Origin: Microbispora rosea subsp. aerata
Lineage (GTDB): Bacteria; Actinomycetota; Actinomycetes; Streptosporangiales; Streptosporangiaceae
DNA length: 64,000 nt
Assembly (NCBI RefSeq): GCF_014647835.1
Contig: NZ_BMPY01000024.1
Coordinates: 1 to 64,000, forward strand
Reading direction: 5' to 3'
Shown here one piece after another: positions 13,031-25,528 of the stretch. The position numbers and the translations under genes are program-made. The notes beneath the pieces were generated by a model. The model was not told where the DNA came from. It did no database searches and saw only the letters and a program-made list of their open reading frames with translations. Each line of letters starts with the position of its first letter. Position 1 is the stretch's first letter.

Positions 13031-13081
13031 CTGAAACATTTCTCTCGATCTTTGACATGTTTCAGAGCCGCTTCTCACAAT
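13031..13081 (+). promoter_or_regulatory. Deacetylase promoter with an inverted repeat over the -35 box
   Basis: A -35 box TTGACA (13052-13057) and a -10 box CACAAT (13076-13081) are 18 bases apart. A perfect dyad, CTGAAACAT (13031-13039) and ATGTTTCAG (13057-13065), spans the -35 box with 17 bases between arms. Half-sites TGAAAC/GTTTCA are the same as in the palindrome 50 bases upstream, which suggests one repressor family for both. Confidence 0.5.
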
Positions 13082-13160
13082 GATGCCCGGCGAACCCCAG
13101 GGGCCGGGCGGCGCACTCCTACCGGCGAACCGCGCCGTCCGGCCCCAAACCTGGACGTGA

Positions 13161-14339
<1,179 letters not shown>

Positions 14340-14424
14340 CCCAGCAGTGGCCCGCGGCGCGGCCGCGCCCTCGTCGCACGAACCGGCCGTAGGTCTCCTG
14401 CCGCGTGGGCCGACCTGTAGGAAC

Positions 14425-14453
14425 GGTGCGGCGCTCCCCGGGAGCGCCGCACC
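14425..14453 (+). terminator. Terminator after the deacetylase
   Basis: Perfect 14-base arms (14425-14438 and 14440-14453) around a single central base form a very stable hairpin about 85 bases past the deacetylase stop. The trailing sequence is TTCCCG, with no long U-tract. Confidence 0.7.
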
Positions 14454-14699
14454 TTCCCGTTGTCGAGGTCTCCTCCATGACCCCGGCGCCGTCGCGCAAG
14501 AACCGCGTTCCGGCAGGAGACAGCCGGGGAATCGCTTCGCGCGGCGCTCATGCGCCGCCGCGGTGCGCGGCACGACGGCCGAGGCATGAAGCCGAAGCGC
14601 CGACGCGGTCTCCCGAGCCGGTGCCCTCCCTCCGGCGGAGGGCTTCACGACGGCCGGCCCCGATCACGGGCCGCGACTTCACAGCCGGGCGATGGAAGC

Positions 14700-14966
14700 A
14701 TGGTCTTCGTGAGCTCCCACGCCGACTTCCACACCCGCATGCTGTCCCTGCTCGAACGGGAGCTGCGCCGGCGCTGCCCCGCCCACCTGCGCGTACGCCG
14801 TGAAGCGAGCGTCGTCCTCGGGCCTCGGCAGACGGCCCGGCCCGATCTGGCGATCCTTTGCGCCGAGGCCGCGCGGCGGACGGGTGAGACGGCGTACGAG
14901 GCGAGTGACGTGCTGCTGGCCGTCGAGGTCATCGCGCCGGGCCCGGCCGGGGATTTCCCCCATTGA
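14700..14966 (+). pseudogene. Truncated Uma2-family (DUF820) nuclease remnant
   Basis: The 738-base gap between the deacetylase and the acylase holds this 88-codon open frame. It resembles the middle of Uma2 restriction-endonuclease-like proteins: H...LLERELRRRCPAHL, then a strand ending ARPDLAIL with the PD aspartate, then DVLLAVEVIAPG. The family normally runs on with a catalytic glutamate/lysine region, KxxxYAxxGIPEYW and further strands. Here a stop follows four residues after GPAG, and no other frame continues the homology. The N-terminal third is also missing. I read it as a decayed gene. Confidence 0.55.
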
Positions 14967-14991
14967 TCCTCTGGTTACCCGCAGGTATCGT
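14963..14991 (+). promoter_or_regulatory. Promoter for the acylase-like gene (TTGATC-17-TATCGT)
   Basis: A -35 box TTGATC (14963-14968) and -10 box TATCGT (14986-14991) have 17-base spacing, about 87 bases before the acylase ATG. It overlaps the end of the Uma2 remnant. Confidence 0.5.
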
Positions 14992-15013
14992 CCGGAGTTG
15001 AGCCCGGCTCACA

Positions 15014-15027
15014 TTCACGCGCGTGAA
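15014..15027. promoter_or_regulatory. TTCACGCGCGTGAA palindrome, possible operator
   Basis: A perfect 14-base palindrome lies about 20 bases downstream of the predicted -10 box, where a bound repressor would block transcript initiation or early elongation of the acylase gene. The cognate regulator is unknown and not adjacent. Confidence 0.45.
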
Positions 15028-15077
15028 CAAGCACCACCATCCCTTCACCCCCCGACACCGCGAAGGGAAGTTCCCCC

Positions 15078-18000
15078 ATGCACGCGCGCCTTCGACGGGC
15101 GATCATCACCGCCGCCGCGCTCGCCCTGGTCGCCGTCGGGCTGCCCGCGGCCCCGGCCGCCGCCGCCCCCTACTACCCGCCCGACGACTACTGCCTGGGC
15201 CAGTGCGCGGACATCCTGCCGCCCGGCCAGAACGGCAACGCCACTCTCGTGGACATCCTCGGCAACCAGGCCCTCGGCACCTACCCCGCGCACAGCAGGG
15301 ACCAGCTCGGCAAGTACGCCGACCTGATCTCGGGCTACACCGGCCTGACCGACGAGCAGATCTCCAAGTTCTTCAACGACGGCTCCTTCGGCGTGCCGGC
15401 CGACCAGGTCGCCAGCACGGTCCGCCCGCGCTCCGACGTCACCATCGTCCGCGACAAGGCCACCGGCGTCCCGCACATCACCGGCACCACCCGCGAGGGC
15501 ACCATGTTCGGCGCCGGATACGCCGGCGCGCAGGACCGCCTGTGGCTGATGGACCTGATGCGCCACGTCGGCCGGGGCGAGCTGACGCCGTTCGCCGGCG
15601 GCGCCGCCGGCAACCGGGAGCTGGAGCAGAGCGTCTGGCGCAACTCCCCCTACACCGAGGCGGACCTCCAGGCCCAGATGGACCGGCTGAGGGACTCGGG
15701 CCCCCGGGGCGCACAGCTCTACAGCGACGCGCAGAACTACATCGCCGGCATCAACGCGTACATCGACCACTGCATGGCCAACCGCAACTGCCCGGGCGAG
15801 TACGTCCTCACCGGCCACCTCGACGCGATCACGAACAAGGGCGGCCCGGAGGACTTCCGGGTCACCGACCTCATCGCGATCTCCGGCGTGATCGGCGGCC
15901 TGTTCGGCGGTGGCGGCGGCGCCGAGATGCAAAGCGCCCTCGTACGCGTGGCCGCGCGGGCCAAGTTCGGCGCCGCCGAGGGCGACCGGGTGTGGGCGGC
16001 CTTCCGCTCCCAGAACGACCCGGAGACCGTGCTCACCCTGCACGACGGGCAGAGCTTCCCGTTCGGGGCGGCCCCGGCCGGGGCGACCGGGGTCGTGCTG
16101 CCCGACGCCGGCACGACCGCCCCGGTCGACATCACGGCCAACGAGACCGGCAGCGCGAAGGTCGCGACCACACAGGCCACCAGCGCGCTGACCGGGCTCA
16201 CGGTGGACAACGCCAAGCCGAGCATGTCCAACGCGATCGTCGTGTCGGCCGCCAAGGCGACCGGCGGCCACCCGATCGCCGTGTTCGGCCCGCAGACCGG
16301 TTACTTCGCGCCGCAGCTGCTCATGCTCGAGGAGCTGAACGGACCCGGCATCCGGGCCCGCGGCGCCGCCTTCGCCGGGCTGAACCTCTACGTGCTGCTC
16401 GGGCGCGGCACCGACTACGCCTGGAGCGCCACCTCCGCCGCCGAGGACATCACCGACACGTACGCGGTGACGCTGTGCGACCCGGACGGCGGCACGCCTG
16501 CGGTCTCGTCGGACCACTACCTCTACCACGGCGTCTGCACGCCGATGGAGACGCTGAGGAAGACCAACTCCTGGAAGCCCAACACGGCCGACTCCACCCC
16601 CGCGGGGTCGTACGACCTGGTCATCAAGCGCACCAAGTATGGCCTGGTGACCTGGCGGGGCACGGTCGGCGGCGTGCCGACGGCGTTCACCACGCTGCGC
16701 TCGACCTACCAGCACGAGGCGGACTCGGCGATCGGCTTCCAGATGTTCAACGACCCGGCCGAGATGGGCTCGGCGGAGGCGTTCCGCAACTCGGCCTCGC
16801 ACATCGGCTTCGCGTTCAACTGGTTCTACGTCAACTCCACCGACGCGGCGTTCTTCATGTCAGGAAATATCCCCGTACGGTCGGCGGTGTCCGATCCGAA
16901 CCTGCCGATGACGGCCGACGCCGCGCACGAGTGGAGCGGCTTCGACCCGGCGACCAACACCGCGTCCTACCTCCCGCCCGCGGCGCATCCGCAGGCGGTC
17001 AACCAGGACTACTTCGTGAGCTGGAACAACAAGCAGGCCAAGGACTTCGGCGCGGCCGACGGCAACTTCAGCTTCGGCTCCGTCCACCGGGGCGACCTGC
17101 TCGACGCGCCGGTCAAGGCGGCCCTGTCCTCGGGCACCCTCGACCGCGCCGGGGTCGTGAAGATCATGGCGTCGGCCGCGACCACCGACCTGCGCGGGTG
17201 GAAGGTGCTGCCCAACCTCCTGCGGGTGATCGACAGCTCGCCCGTCTCCGATCCCGGCCTGGCGTCGGCGGTCTCCAAGCTGCGGGCCTGGGCCGCCGCG
17301 GGCGCCAAACGGGAGGAGACGAGCAAGGGCAGCAAGAAGTACGCCCACGCCGACGCCATCCGGATCTTCGACGCGTGGTGGCCGAAGCTGGTCGGGGCGC
17401 AGTTCCGGCCCGGCCTGGGCGACGGGCTCTACCAGGCGCTGGTCAACGCGCTGCAGATCAACGAGTCGCCGTCCGGCCACCAGCAGGGCGACGTGTCCAC
17501 GCTGCCCGGCTCGGCCAACGAGGCGCAGCCCCACAAGGGGTCGTCGTTCCAGTACGGCTGGTGGGGCTACGTGGACAAGGACATCCGGGCCGTGCTGGGC
17601 GACCCGGTGGCCGCTCCCCTGCCGGCGAAGTATTGCGGCGCGACCGTGGCGGCCTGCCGTACGGTCCTGCTGGACAGCCTGGCGGCGGCGCTGGCCGAAC
17701 CGGCGGCGACGACCTACCCGGCCGACGACTCCTGCTCGGCGGGCGACCAGTGGTGCGCGGACGCCATCCGGCAGTCGCCGCTCGGCGGCGTGAAGCACCC
17801 GCTGATCTCCTGGCAGAACCGGCCGACCTTCCAGCAGGTGGTCTCGTTCCCCGCGCACCGCGGCGACGACGTGTCCGACCTCGCCCTGGGCCGTACGGCG
17901 AGCGCGTCCAGCACCCAGGGGTCGTACACCCCCGCCAAGGCCGTGGACGGGGACCCCGCGAGCAGGTGGGCCAGCGGGTGGAGCGACAACCAGTACATCC

Positions 18001-18257
18001 AGGTCGATCTCGGCTCGGCGAAGACCGTGGGACGGGTGATCCTGCGCTGGGAGGCCGCCTACGGCTCGTCGTACCGCATCCAGACCTCGGCGGACGGCTC
18101 CGCCTGGACCACCGTCGCGCAGACGACGACGGGCGACGGCGGGGTGGACAACGTCACGTTCGCGCCGGTCAGCGCGCGGTATGTGCGGATGCAGGGCGTC
18201 AAGCGCGGCACCGGCTACGGCTACTCGCTGTATTCGATGGAGGTTTACGGCAGATAG
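15078..18257 (+). CDS. Secreted penicillin-acylase-like Ntn hydrolase with C-terminal discoidin (F5/8C) domain
   Basis: Predicted exported amidase of the penicillin/acyl-homoserine-lactone acylase family. A signal peptide ends near residue 30 (APAAAA). The alpha-chain features RDKATGVPHI (125-134) and GYAGAQDRLWLMDLMRH (147-163) are typical. Autocatalytic cleavage would expose Ser384 in SMS-NAIVV, which replaces the usual G-SNAWVV. The last 125 residues (935-1059) form a discoidin/CBM32-like domain, running from NxASxxSTQGSYTPAKAVDGD-type sequence to SMEVYGR, which usually binds cell-surface glycans. GAAGGGAAG precedes the ATG. The leaving group could be an acylated signal, lipopeptide or antibiotic; sequence does not decide. 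It is 1059 residues long, above the usual 750-850 because of the added domain and a long N-terminal region. Confidence 0.88.
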   Translation: MHARLRRAIITAAALALVAVGLPAAPAAAAPYYPPDDYCLGQCADILPPGQNGNATLVDILGNQALGTYPAHSRDQLGKYADLISGYTGLTDEQISKFFNDGSFGVPADQVASTVRPRSDVTIVRDKATGVPHITGTTREGTMFGAGYAGAQDRLWLMDLMRHVGRGELTPFAGGAAGNRELEQSVWRNSPYTEADLQAQMDRLRDSGPRGAQLYSDAQNYIAGINAYIDHCMANRNCPGEYVLTGHLDAITNKGGPEDFRVTDLIAISGVIGGLFGGGGGAEMQSALVRVAARAKFGAAEGDRVWAAFRSQNDPETVLTLHDGQSFPFGAAPAGATGVVLPDAGTTAPVDITANETGSAKVATTQATSALTGLTVDNAKPSMSNAIVVSAAKATGGHPIAVFGPQTGYFAPQLLMLEELNGPGIRARGAAFAGLNLYVLLGRGTDYAWSATSAAEDITDTYAVTLCDPDGGTPAVSSDHYLYHGVCTPMETLRKTNSWKPNTADSTPAGSYDLVIKRTKYGLVTWRGTVGGVPTAFTTLRSTYQHEADSAIGFQMFNDPAEMGSAEAFRNSASHIGFAFNWFYVNSTDAAFFMSGNIPVRSAVSDPNLPMTADAAHEWSGFDPATNTASYLPPAAHPQAVNQDYFVSWNNKQAKDFGAADGNFSFGSVHRGDLLDAPVKAALSSGTLDRAGVVKIMASAATTDLRGWKVLPNLLRVIDSSPVSDPGLASAVSKLRAWAAAGAKREETSKGSKKYAHADAIRIFDAWWPKLVGAQFRPGLGDGLYQALVNALQINESPSGHQQGDVSTLPGSANEAQPHKGSSFQYGWWGYVDKDIRAVLGDPVAAPLPAKYCGATVAACRTVLLDSLAAALAEPAATTYPADDSCSAGDQWCADAIRQSPLGGVKHPLISWQNRPTFQQVVSFPAHRGDDVSDLALGRTASASSTQGSYTPAKAVDGDPASRWASGWSDNQYIQVDLGSAKTVGRVILRWEAAYGSSYRIQTSADGSAWTTVAQTTTGDGGVDNVTFAPVSARYVRMQGVKRGTGYGYSLYSMEVYGR

Positions 18258-18263
18258 CGCGCC

Positions 18264-18509
18264 TCAGCCCGGCTCGCGCCAGCCCTCGCCCTCCTCGGCG
18301 AGGGCGTCGAGCCGGGCGAGGTCGGCGGGCCCGAGCAGCCCGTCCGGGTCGTCCACGACGACCACCCATTGGGCGTCCTCCGCGTCGTCCTCGCCCGCGA
18401 GCAGCTCGCGGACGACCGTGGGGACGCCCAGCACCGGGAACAGCTCGGCCACCGTCTCCGCGGACTCCTCCGCGCTGTCCCGCTCGGGAAACACCAGCAG
18501 ATGACGCAC
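18264..18509 (-). CDS. Small acidic RraB-like protein
   Basis: An 81-residue product starting at GTG 18507-18509 behind GGAGGAG. It begins V/M-RHLLVFPERDSAEE, has alternating strands and helices (TVVRELLAGEDDAEDAQWVVVVDD) and is strongly acidic. The pattern resembles RraB-type regulators of RNase E activity; this is family resemblance by eye and needs a profile search. It converges on the acylase gene with only 6 bases between stop codons, and is separated from pheT by a hairpin. Confidence 0.6.
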   Translation of the reverse strand: MRHLLVFPERDSAEESAETVAELFPVLGVPTVVRELLAGEDDAEDAQWVVVVDDPDGLLGPADLARLDALAEEGEGWREPG

Positions 18510-18637
18510 CGCTCCTCCGCGAACAGACAGATCTCCCGGCCGCCACCCCCGGCGGACGGCGGACGGGCCGGGCATGAGCTCCGGGCATGCGGGCCGGCAC
18601 CGCGCCGCACGGCGCAGCGCCGCACGGCGCACATGAC

Positions 18638-18671
18638 GGCGGGGGCCGACGTCACGGCGCCGGCCCCCGCC
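18638..18671 (-). terminator. Terminator after pheT
   Basis: Arms GGCGGGGGCCG (18638-18648) and CGGCCCCCGCC (18661-18671) with a 12-base loop lie 14 bases past the pheT stop. Confidence 0.65.
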
Positions 18672-18684
18672 CAGATGATCGTGC

Positions 18685-21248
18685 TCAGACGCCCCGGAGC
18701 TGCGCCCCGGTGCGCTCGGCGGCGAGGGCGACGGCCGCGTCCCGGGCCGCCGTGGTCTCCTCGACCGTGAGCGTGCGGTCGGGGGCGCGGAACCGCAGCG
18801 TGTACGCCAGGGACTTGTTGCCCTCGCCCACCTGCGGGCCCGTGTAGACGTCGAACAGCCTGATCGACTCCAGCAGCTCGCCCGCCCCCTGCCGGAGGGC
18901 GGCCTCGACCTCGGCGACCGGGGTCGGCGCGGAGACGATCAACGCGACGTCCTGCGTGGCCACCGGGTAGGCGGACACGGCGGGCGTCTGCGCCGGTCCG
19001 GCGGGGCGCAGACGCGACAGCTCCAGCTCCATCGCGCAGGTGCGCGGCGGCAGCCCGTACGCCTCGACGACCCGGGGGTGCAGCTCCCCGGCGTGGCCGG
19101 CCAGGACCTCCTCACCGGTCTCCGGGTCGGCGGCGATCAGCGCGGCGCACCGCCCGGGATGCCACGGCTCGTGCTGGTCGGCGCGGATGACGAGCTCCAC
19201 GCCGGCCGCCCGCGCGACCGTGCGGGCCGCCTCGACGGCGTCCGCCCAGGACGCCTGCCGGCCCTCGCCCCACCATCCGGAGCGCTCGAACTCGCCCGCG
19301 AGCACCACGGCCACCCGCAGCGGCTGCCTCGGCAGCGCCGTCTCGATCGCCGCCAGCTCCTCCTCGGTGGGCCTGCGGTCGACCGCGAGCACCGGGGCCG
19401 TCGCGGGAGCGTCCGGCTCCGGCCGGTAGACCAGCCCCGACTCGAACAGCGCCACGTCGGCGAAGCCCCGGCCGACGTTGCGCACCAGGGTCTTCAGCAG
19501 GCCCGGCAGCAGCGTGGTCCGCATGTACGGCTCGTCCTCGCTGAGCGGGTTGACGAGCCGGGTCGCCCGCCGGCGCGGGTCCTGCTCGGGCAGCAGCAGG
19601 TTGTCGAGGTCGCGCGGCCCCATGAACGGGTAGGAGAGCACCTCCACGTATCCCGCGTGGGCCAGGGCACGGCCCACCCGGCGGCGCAGCCGCTGCTCCT
19701 CGGTGAGCCCGCTCCCGGCGGGGGCCGGCGGCAGCACCGAGGGGATGAGGTCGTAGCCCTCCAGCCGGATGACCTCCTCCGCGAGGTCGTTCGGGTCGGT
19801 CAGGTCCGGACGCCACGACGGCGGCGTGACCGTGATCAGGTCGTCGCCGGGGACGGCCAGCCGGTCGGCGAGGTCGCCGGAGGCGAGCACGCCGGTGGCC
19901 GCGACGCCGTGCCCGGTCGCCGGGTCGGCGCCCTCCGTCACCACGCAGCCGATCTCCTCCAGCCTGCGGATCACGGTCTCCCGCGCGTACGGCACGCCCG
20001 CCACCCGGCCGGGGTAGTCGGCGGGGATCGTGATGCGCGTCGGCGAGACCTCCGCCTCGGCGTGGGTCACTCCGGGGTCGGGGACCGCCCCGCCCAGCTC
20101 GGCCAGGAGCTGGACGGCCCGCCACGACGCGGCGAGCGGCAGCTCGCGGTCGACGCCGCGTTCGAAGCGCTTGGACGCCTCGCTCACCAGGTTGTGCCGC
20201 CGCGACTCGCGGGCGATGCCGGTTGCCGAGAAGTGCGCCGCCTCGATCACGATGTCGGTCGTGGTGTCGGAGATCTCCGTGTGCAGGCCGCCCATCGTGC
20301 CGGCCATCGAGATCGGGCCCGAGTCGTCGGTGATGAGGATGTCCTCCTCGTGGAGCGTGCGCACCACGTGGTCGAGCGTCTCGAGCTTCTCGCCCGGCCG
20401 CGCGCGCCGTACGACGATCGGGCCGGTCAGGCGCGACCGGTCGAAGGCGTGCAGGGGCTGGCCGAACTCCAGCATCACGTAGTTGGTGACGTCGACGGCC
20501 AGCGAGACCGAGCGCATGCCCGCGCGGGCCAGCCGTACCCGCATCCACAGCGGGGACTCGGCGGCCGGGTCGAAGCCGGTGACCGAGCGCAGCACGAACC
20601 GGTCGCAGGCGGTCGGGTCGGCGATGGACGCGGGCCAGGACTCGCCGCCGCCCACCGGCGCGTCGATCGCGGCGGGGTCGCGGAACGGCACGCCGAACGC
20701 GATGGCCGCCTCGCGGGCGACGCCGCGGATCGACAGGGCGTAACCGCGGTCGGTGGTGACCTCCAGTTCGAGCACGTCGTCGCGCAGGCCCAGGAGATCG
20801 ACCACGTCGGCGCCGATCGGGGTGTCCTGCGGCAGCAGCAGGATGCCCGGGGAGGACTCGGCGATGCCGAGCTCGGCCTCCGAGCAGATCATGCCGTCGG
20901 AGATGCGCCCGTAGGTCTTGCGCGAGCTGATCTCGAAACCGCCGGGGAGCACCGCGCCGGGCAGCGCGACCGGGACCACGGCGCCCACGGAGAAGTTCGT
21001 CGCGCCGCAGACGATCTCACGCGGCGCGGCCTCCCCCACCTCGACCTTGCAGTGCCGGATGGGCTTCTTGAACCCGGTCAGCTCCTCGATCTCGAGGACC
21101 CGGCCGACCACCACGTTCTTGATCTCGTGGCCGTGCGAGTGGATGGCCTCCAGCTTGAGGCCGGTGGCGGTGAGCCGGTCGGCCACCTCGTGGGCGGTGA
21201 CCGCGGGGAGATCGACGTACTCCCGCAGCCATGAAAGCGGGACCTTCA

Positions 21249-21249
<1 letters not shown>
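18685..21249 (-). CDS. pheT: Phenylalanyl-tRNA synthetase beta subunit
   Basis: Large subunit of the alpha2-beta2 enzyme. The 854-residue product shows the N-terminal [14 protein letters not shown] start, a tRNA-binding EMAP-like domain (about 40-150, VGRVLEIE...IVCGATNF), B3/B4 editing domain, a B5 region and a C-terminal ferredoxin-fold anticodon-binding domain ending in [18 protein letters not shown]. The ATG overlaps the pheS stop by one base (TGATG), so the subunits are translationally coupled. Confidence 0.96.
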
Positions 21250-23767
<2,518 letters not shown>

Positions 23768-23864
23768 GAGACCGCCTCCCTCGAGCTCCGGAACAGCGCG
23801 CGCCGCCGCGTGTTACGCGGCTCCTCCGCCGACAATAGCGGGTTTCCCGCGTTTGGCAGCAGCC

Positions 23865-24698
23865 TCAGAGCGCGGGGGTAGTGGGATCTTCCACGGGATG
23901 TAAGGTCTGCCGTTGAACTCGCGCGGAAGCGTAGAGACAGACCGCCGCCGCAGTGGCAAGATTGAGGCTTTCCGCCCGTCCGTAAATGGGGACGCGCACC
24001 ACCTCGTCGGCCAGCGCGAGGAGCTCCGGCGGCAGCCCCCACGCCTCGTTGCCGAACAGCCAGGCGGTCGGCGCGTCCAGGGCGACCTCGTCCAACGTCC
24101 GCGTGCCCGCGCCGTCGGCGGCGAGCACGCGCAGCCCCGCCTCCCGGGCGTGCCGTACGGCGTCCGCGACGGGAATACCGGTCACGACGGGCAGGTGGAA
24201 AAGACTCCCCGCGCTCGCCCGCACGCACTTGCCGTTGTACGGGTCCACGGACGCGTCGGTGAACACCACCGCGTCGGCGCCCGCGGCGTCGGCCGTGCGC
24301 AGGACCGTGCCCGCGTTGCCGGGGTCGCGCACGTGGGCGAGGATCGCCACGAGCCGGGCCCCCCGCGGCACGGCCTCGGCCAGCGGGACGTGCACGAACC
24401 GGCACACGGCCACCAGTCCCTGCGGGGTGACCGTCTGGGTCAGCTCCGACATGACCTCACCGCTCGCGCGGTGGACGGGCACGCCCGCCGCGACGGCGGC
24501 GGCCACGATGTCGGAGTGCCGGCTCTCCGCCTCGACCGTCGTGAACACCTCGACCGTGACGTCCTTGGTCGCGATGGCCTCGCGGACCGCCTGCGGTCCC
24601 TCGGCCAGGAAGGCACGGTCGCGGTCCCGGAAGGCGCGTTTGGTCAGCCTGCGGGCCGCCTTGACACGCGGCGACCTGATGTTGGTGAGCTCCGCCAT
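23865..24698 (-). CDS. SpoU/TrmH family RNA 2'-O-methyltransferase
   Basis: SAM-dependent RNA ribose methylase with a knotted SPOUT fold. An N-terminal L30e-like substrate domain (about 1-100, FLAEGPQAVREAI) is followed by the catalytic motifs: motif 1 near HVRDPGNAGTVLRTADAAGAD, motif 2 LFGNEAWGLP, motif 3 VPIYGRAESLNLATAAAVCLY. These fit 23S rRNA methylases of the RlmB/TsnR type. The product has 277 residues from ATG 24698; an upstream GTG at 24737 is possible. It follows the rplT terminator, so it is probably transcribed mainly from its own promoter. Confidence 0.9.
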   Translation of the reverse strand: MAELTNIRSPRVKAARRLTKRAFRDRDRAFLAEGPQAVREAIATKDVTVEVFTTVEAESRHSDIVAAAVAAGVPVHRASGEVMSELTQTVTPQGLVAVCRFVHVPLAEAVPRGARLVAILAHVRDPGNAGTVLRTADAAGADAVVFTDASVDPYNGKCVRASAGSLFHLPVVTGIPVADAVRHAREAGLRVLAADGAGTRTLDEVALDAPTAWLFGNEAWGLPPELLALADEVVRVPIYGRAESLNLATAAAVCLYASARVQRQTLHPVEDPTTPAL

Positions 24699-24723
24699 TG
24701 CCCGCTCATCCCCCCCTTGACGT

Positions 24724-24759
24724 GGACGAGGGCCCACCGCAGGCGGCAGGCCCTCGTCC
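24724..24759 (-). terminator. Terminator after rplT
   Basis: Perfect 11-base arms (GGACGAGGGCC, 24724-24734; complement 24749-24759) with a 14-base loop lie 12 bases past the rplT stop and end the infC-rpmI-rplT transcript. Confidence 0.7.
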
Positions 24760-24771
24760 GAGCAAGTGTTG

Positions 24772-25152
24772 TCAGGCGACCGGCGCGTTCACGTCGGACG
24801 GGAGCGCCTTCTTGGCGGACTCGACCAGCGTGGCGAAGGTCTGAGCGTCGTTCACCGCGAGGTCCGCGAGGATCTTGCGGTCCACCTCGATGCCGGCCAG
24901 GCGCAGGCCCTGGATGAACCGGTTGTAGGTGATGCCGTTCGCGCGGGCGGCGGCGTTGATCCGCTGGATCCACAGCCGGCGGAAGGTGCCCTTCCGGTCC
25001 TTGCGGTCCCGGTACGCATAGGTCATCGAGTGGAGCATCTGCTCCTTGGCCTTGCGGTACAGCCGCGACCGCTGCCCCCGGTAGCCGCTCGCCCGCTCGA
25101 GGACGACCCGGCGCTTCTTCTTGGCGTTGAGCGCCCGCTTCACGCGTGCCAT
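24772..25152 (-). CDS. rplT: 50S ribosomal protein L20
   Basis: Primary 23S rRNA-binding protein needed for early 50S assembly. The 126-residue, very basic N terminus ([19 protein letters not shown]) and the globular end [24 protein letters not shown] are typical. In several bacteria L20 also represses its own operon by binding the leader RNA, which is relevant to the hairpin before infC. Confidence 0.97.
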   Translation of the reverse strand: MARVKRALNAKKKRRVVLERASGYRGQRSRLYRKAKEQMLHSMTYAYRDRKDRKGTFRRLWIQRINAAARANGITYNRFIQGLRLAGIEVDRKILADLAVNDAQTFATLVESAKKALPSDVNAPVA

Positions 25153-25173
25153 TTGTTCTATCTCCCCGGGTCG

Positions 25174-25368
25174 TTACTTCGCGAGCAGCTTCTTGATCTT
25201 CTTGGTGTCGGCGTCGGACATGACGACGACGCCCTCGAGACGGCGCGTGCGAGTGGACGGCTTGTGCTCGAACAAGTGCTGCCGGTTGGCGCGGCGGCGG
25301 ACAATCTTGCCGGATCCGGTGAGCCGGAACCGCTTCTTCGCACCGCTGTGCGTCTTCATCTTCGGCAT
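25174..25368 (-). CDS. rpmI: 50S ribosomal protein L35
   Basis: A 64-residue basic protein beginning [14 protein letters not shown], the standard L35 signature, and ending KIKKLLAK. It is 21 bases upstream of rplT in the same transcript. Confidence 0.97.
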   Translation of the reverse strand: MPKMKTHSGAKKRFRLTGSGKIVRRRANRQHLFEHKPSTRTRRLEGVVVMSDADTKKIKKLLAK

Positions 25369-25401
25369 TTCAGCCGTCTCTCCTCTTTCGTCCGTGCCGA
25401 C

Positions 25402-25462
25402 GGCCCGGGGTGGTGCCCCGGACCGGCGGCCTGCTCTTACTCCGCGAGACCGTCCCGGTCTC
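25402..25462 (-). promoter_or_regulatory. Structured infC-rpmI intergenic RNA
   Basis: The 160 bases between infC and rpmI contain two adjacent hairpins: a 10-base imperfect stem (25402-25411 with 25415-25424) and GAGACC-GTCCC-GGTCTC (25446-25462, plus-strand reading). They may tune rpmI-rplT translation relative to infC, as L20 does elsewhere; no ligand can be assigned from the sequence. Confidence 0.4.
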
Positions 25463-25528
25463 GGTTTCCGTGTACGTTTCCGGCGCCCCGCCTGCTGGTT
25501 CAGGTGGGCGTCATCGCGGCCGCGCGGC

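Noticed and set aside
15023-18577. 1184-codon plus-strand frame over the acylase gene
   Set aside because: Arg-rich low-complexity product without motifs; the neighbouring frame encodes a clear Ntn hydrolase.
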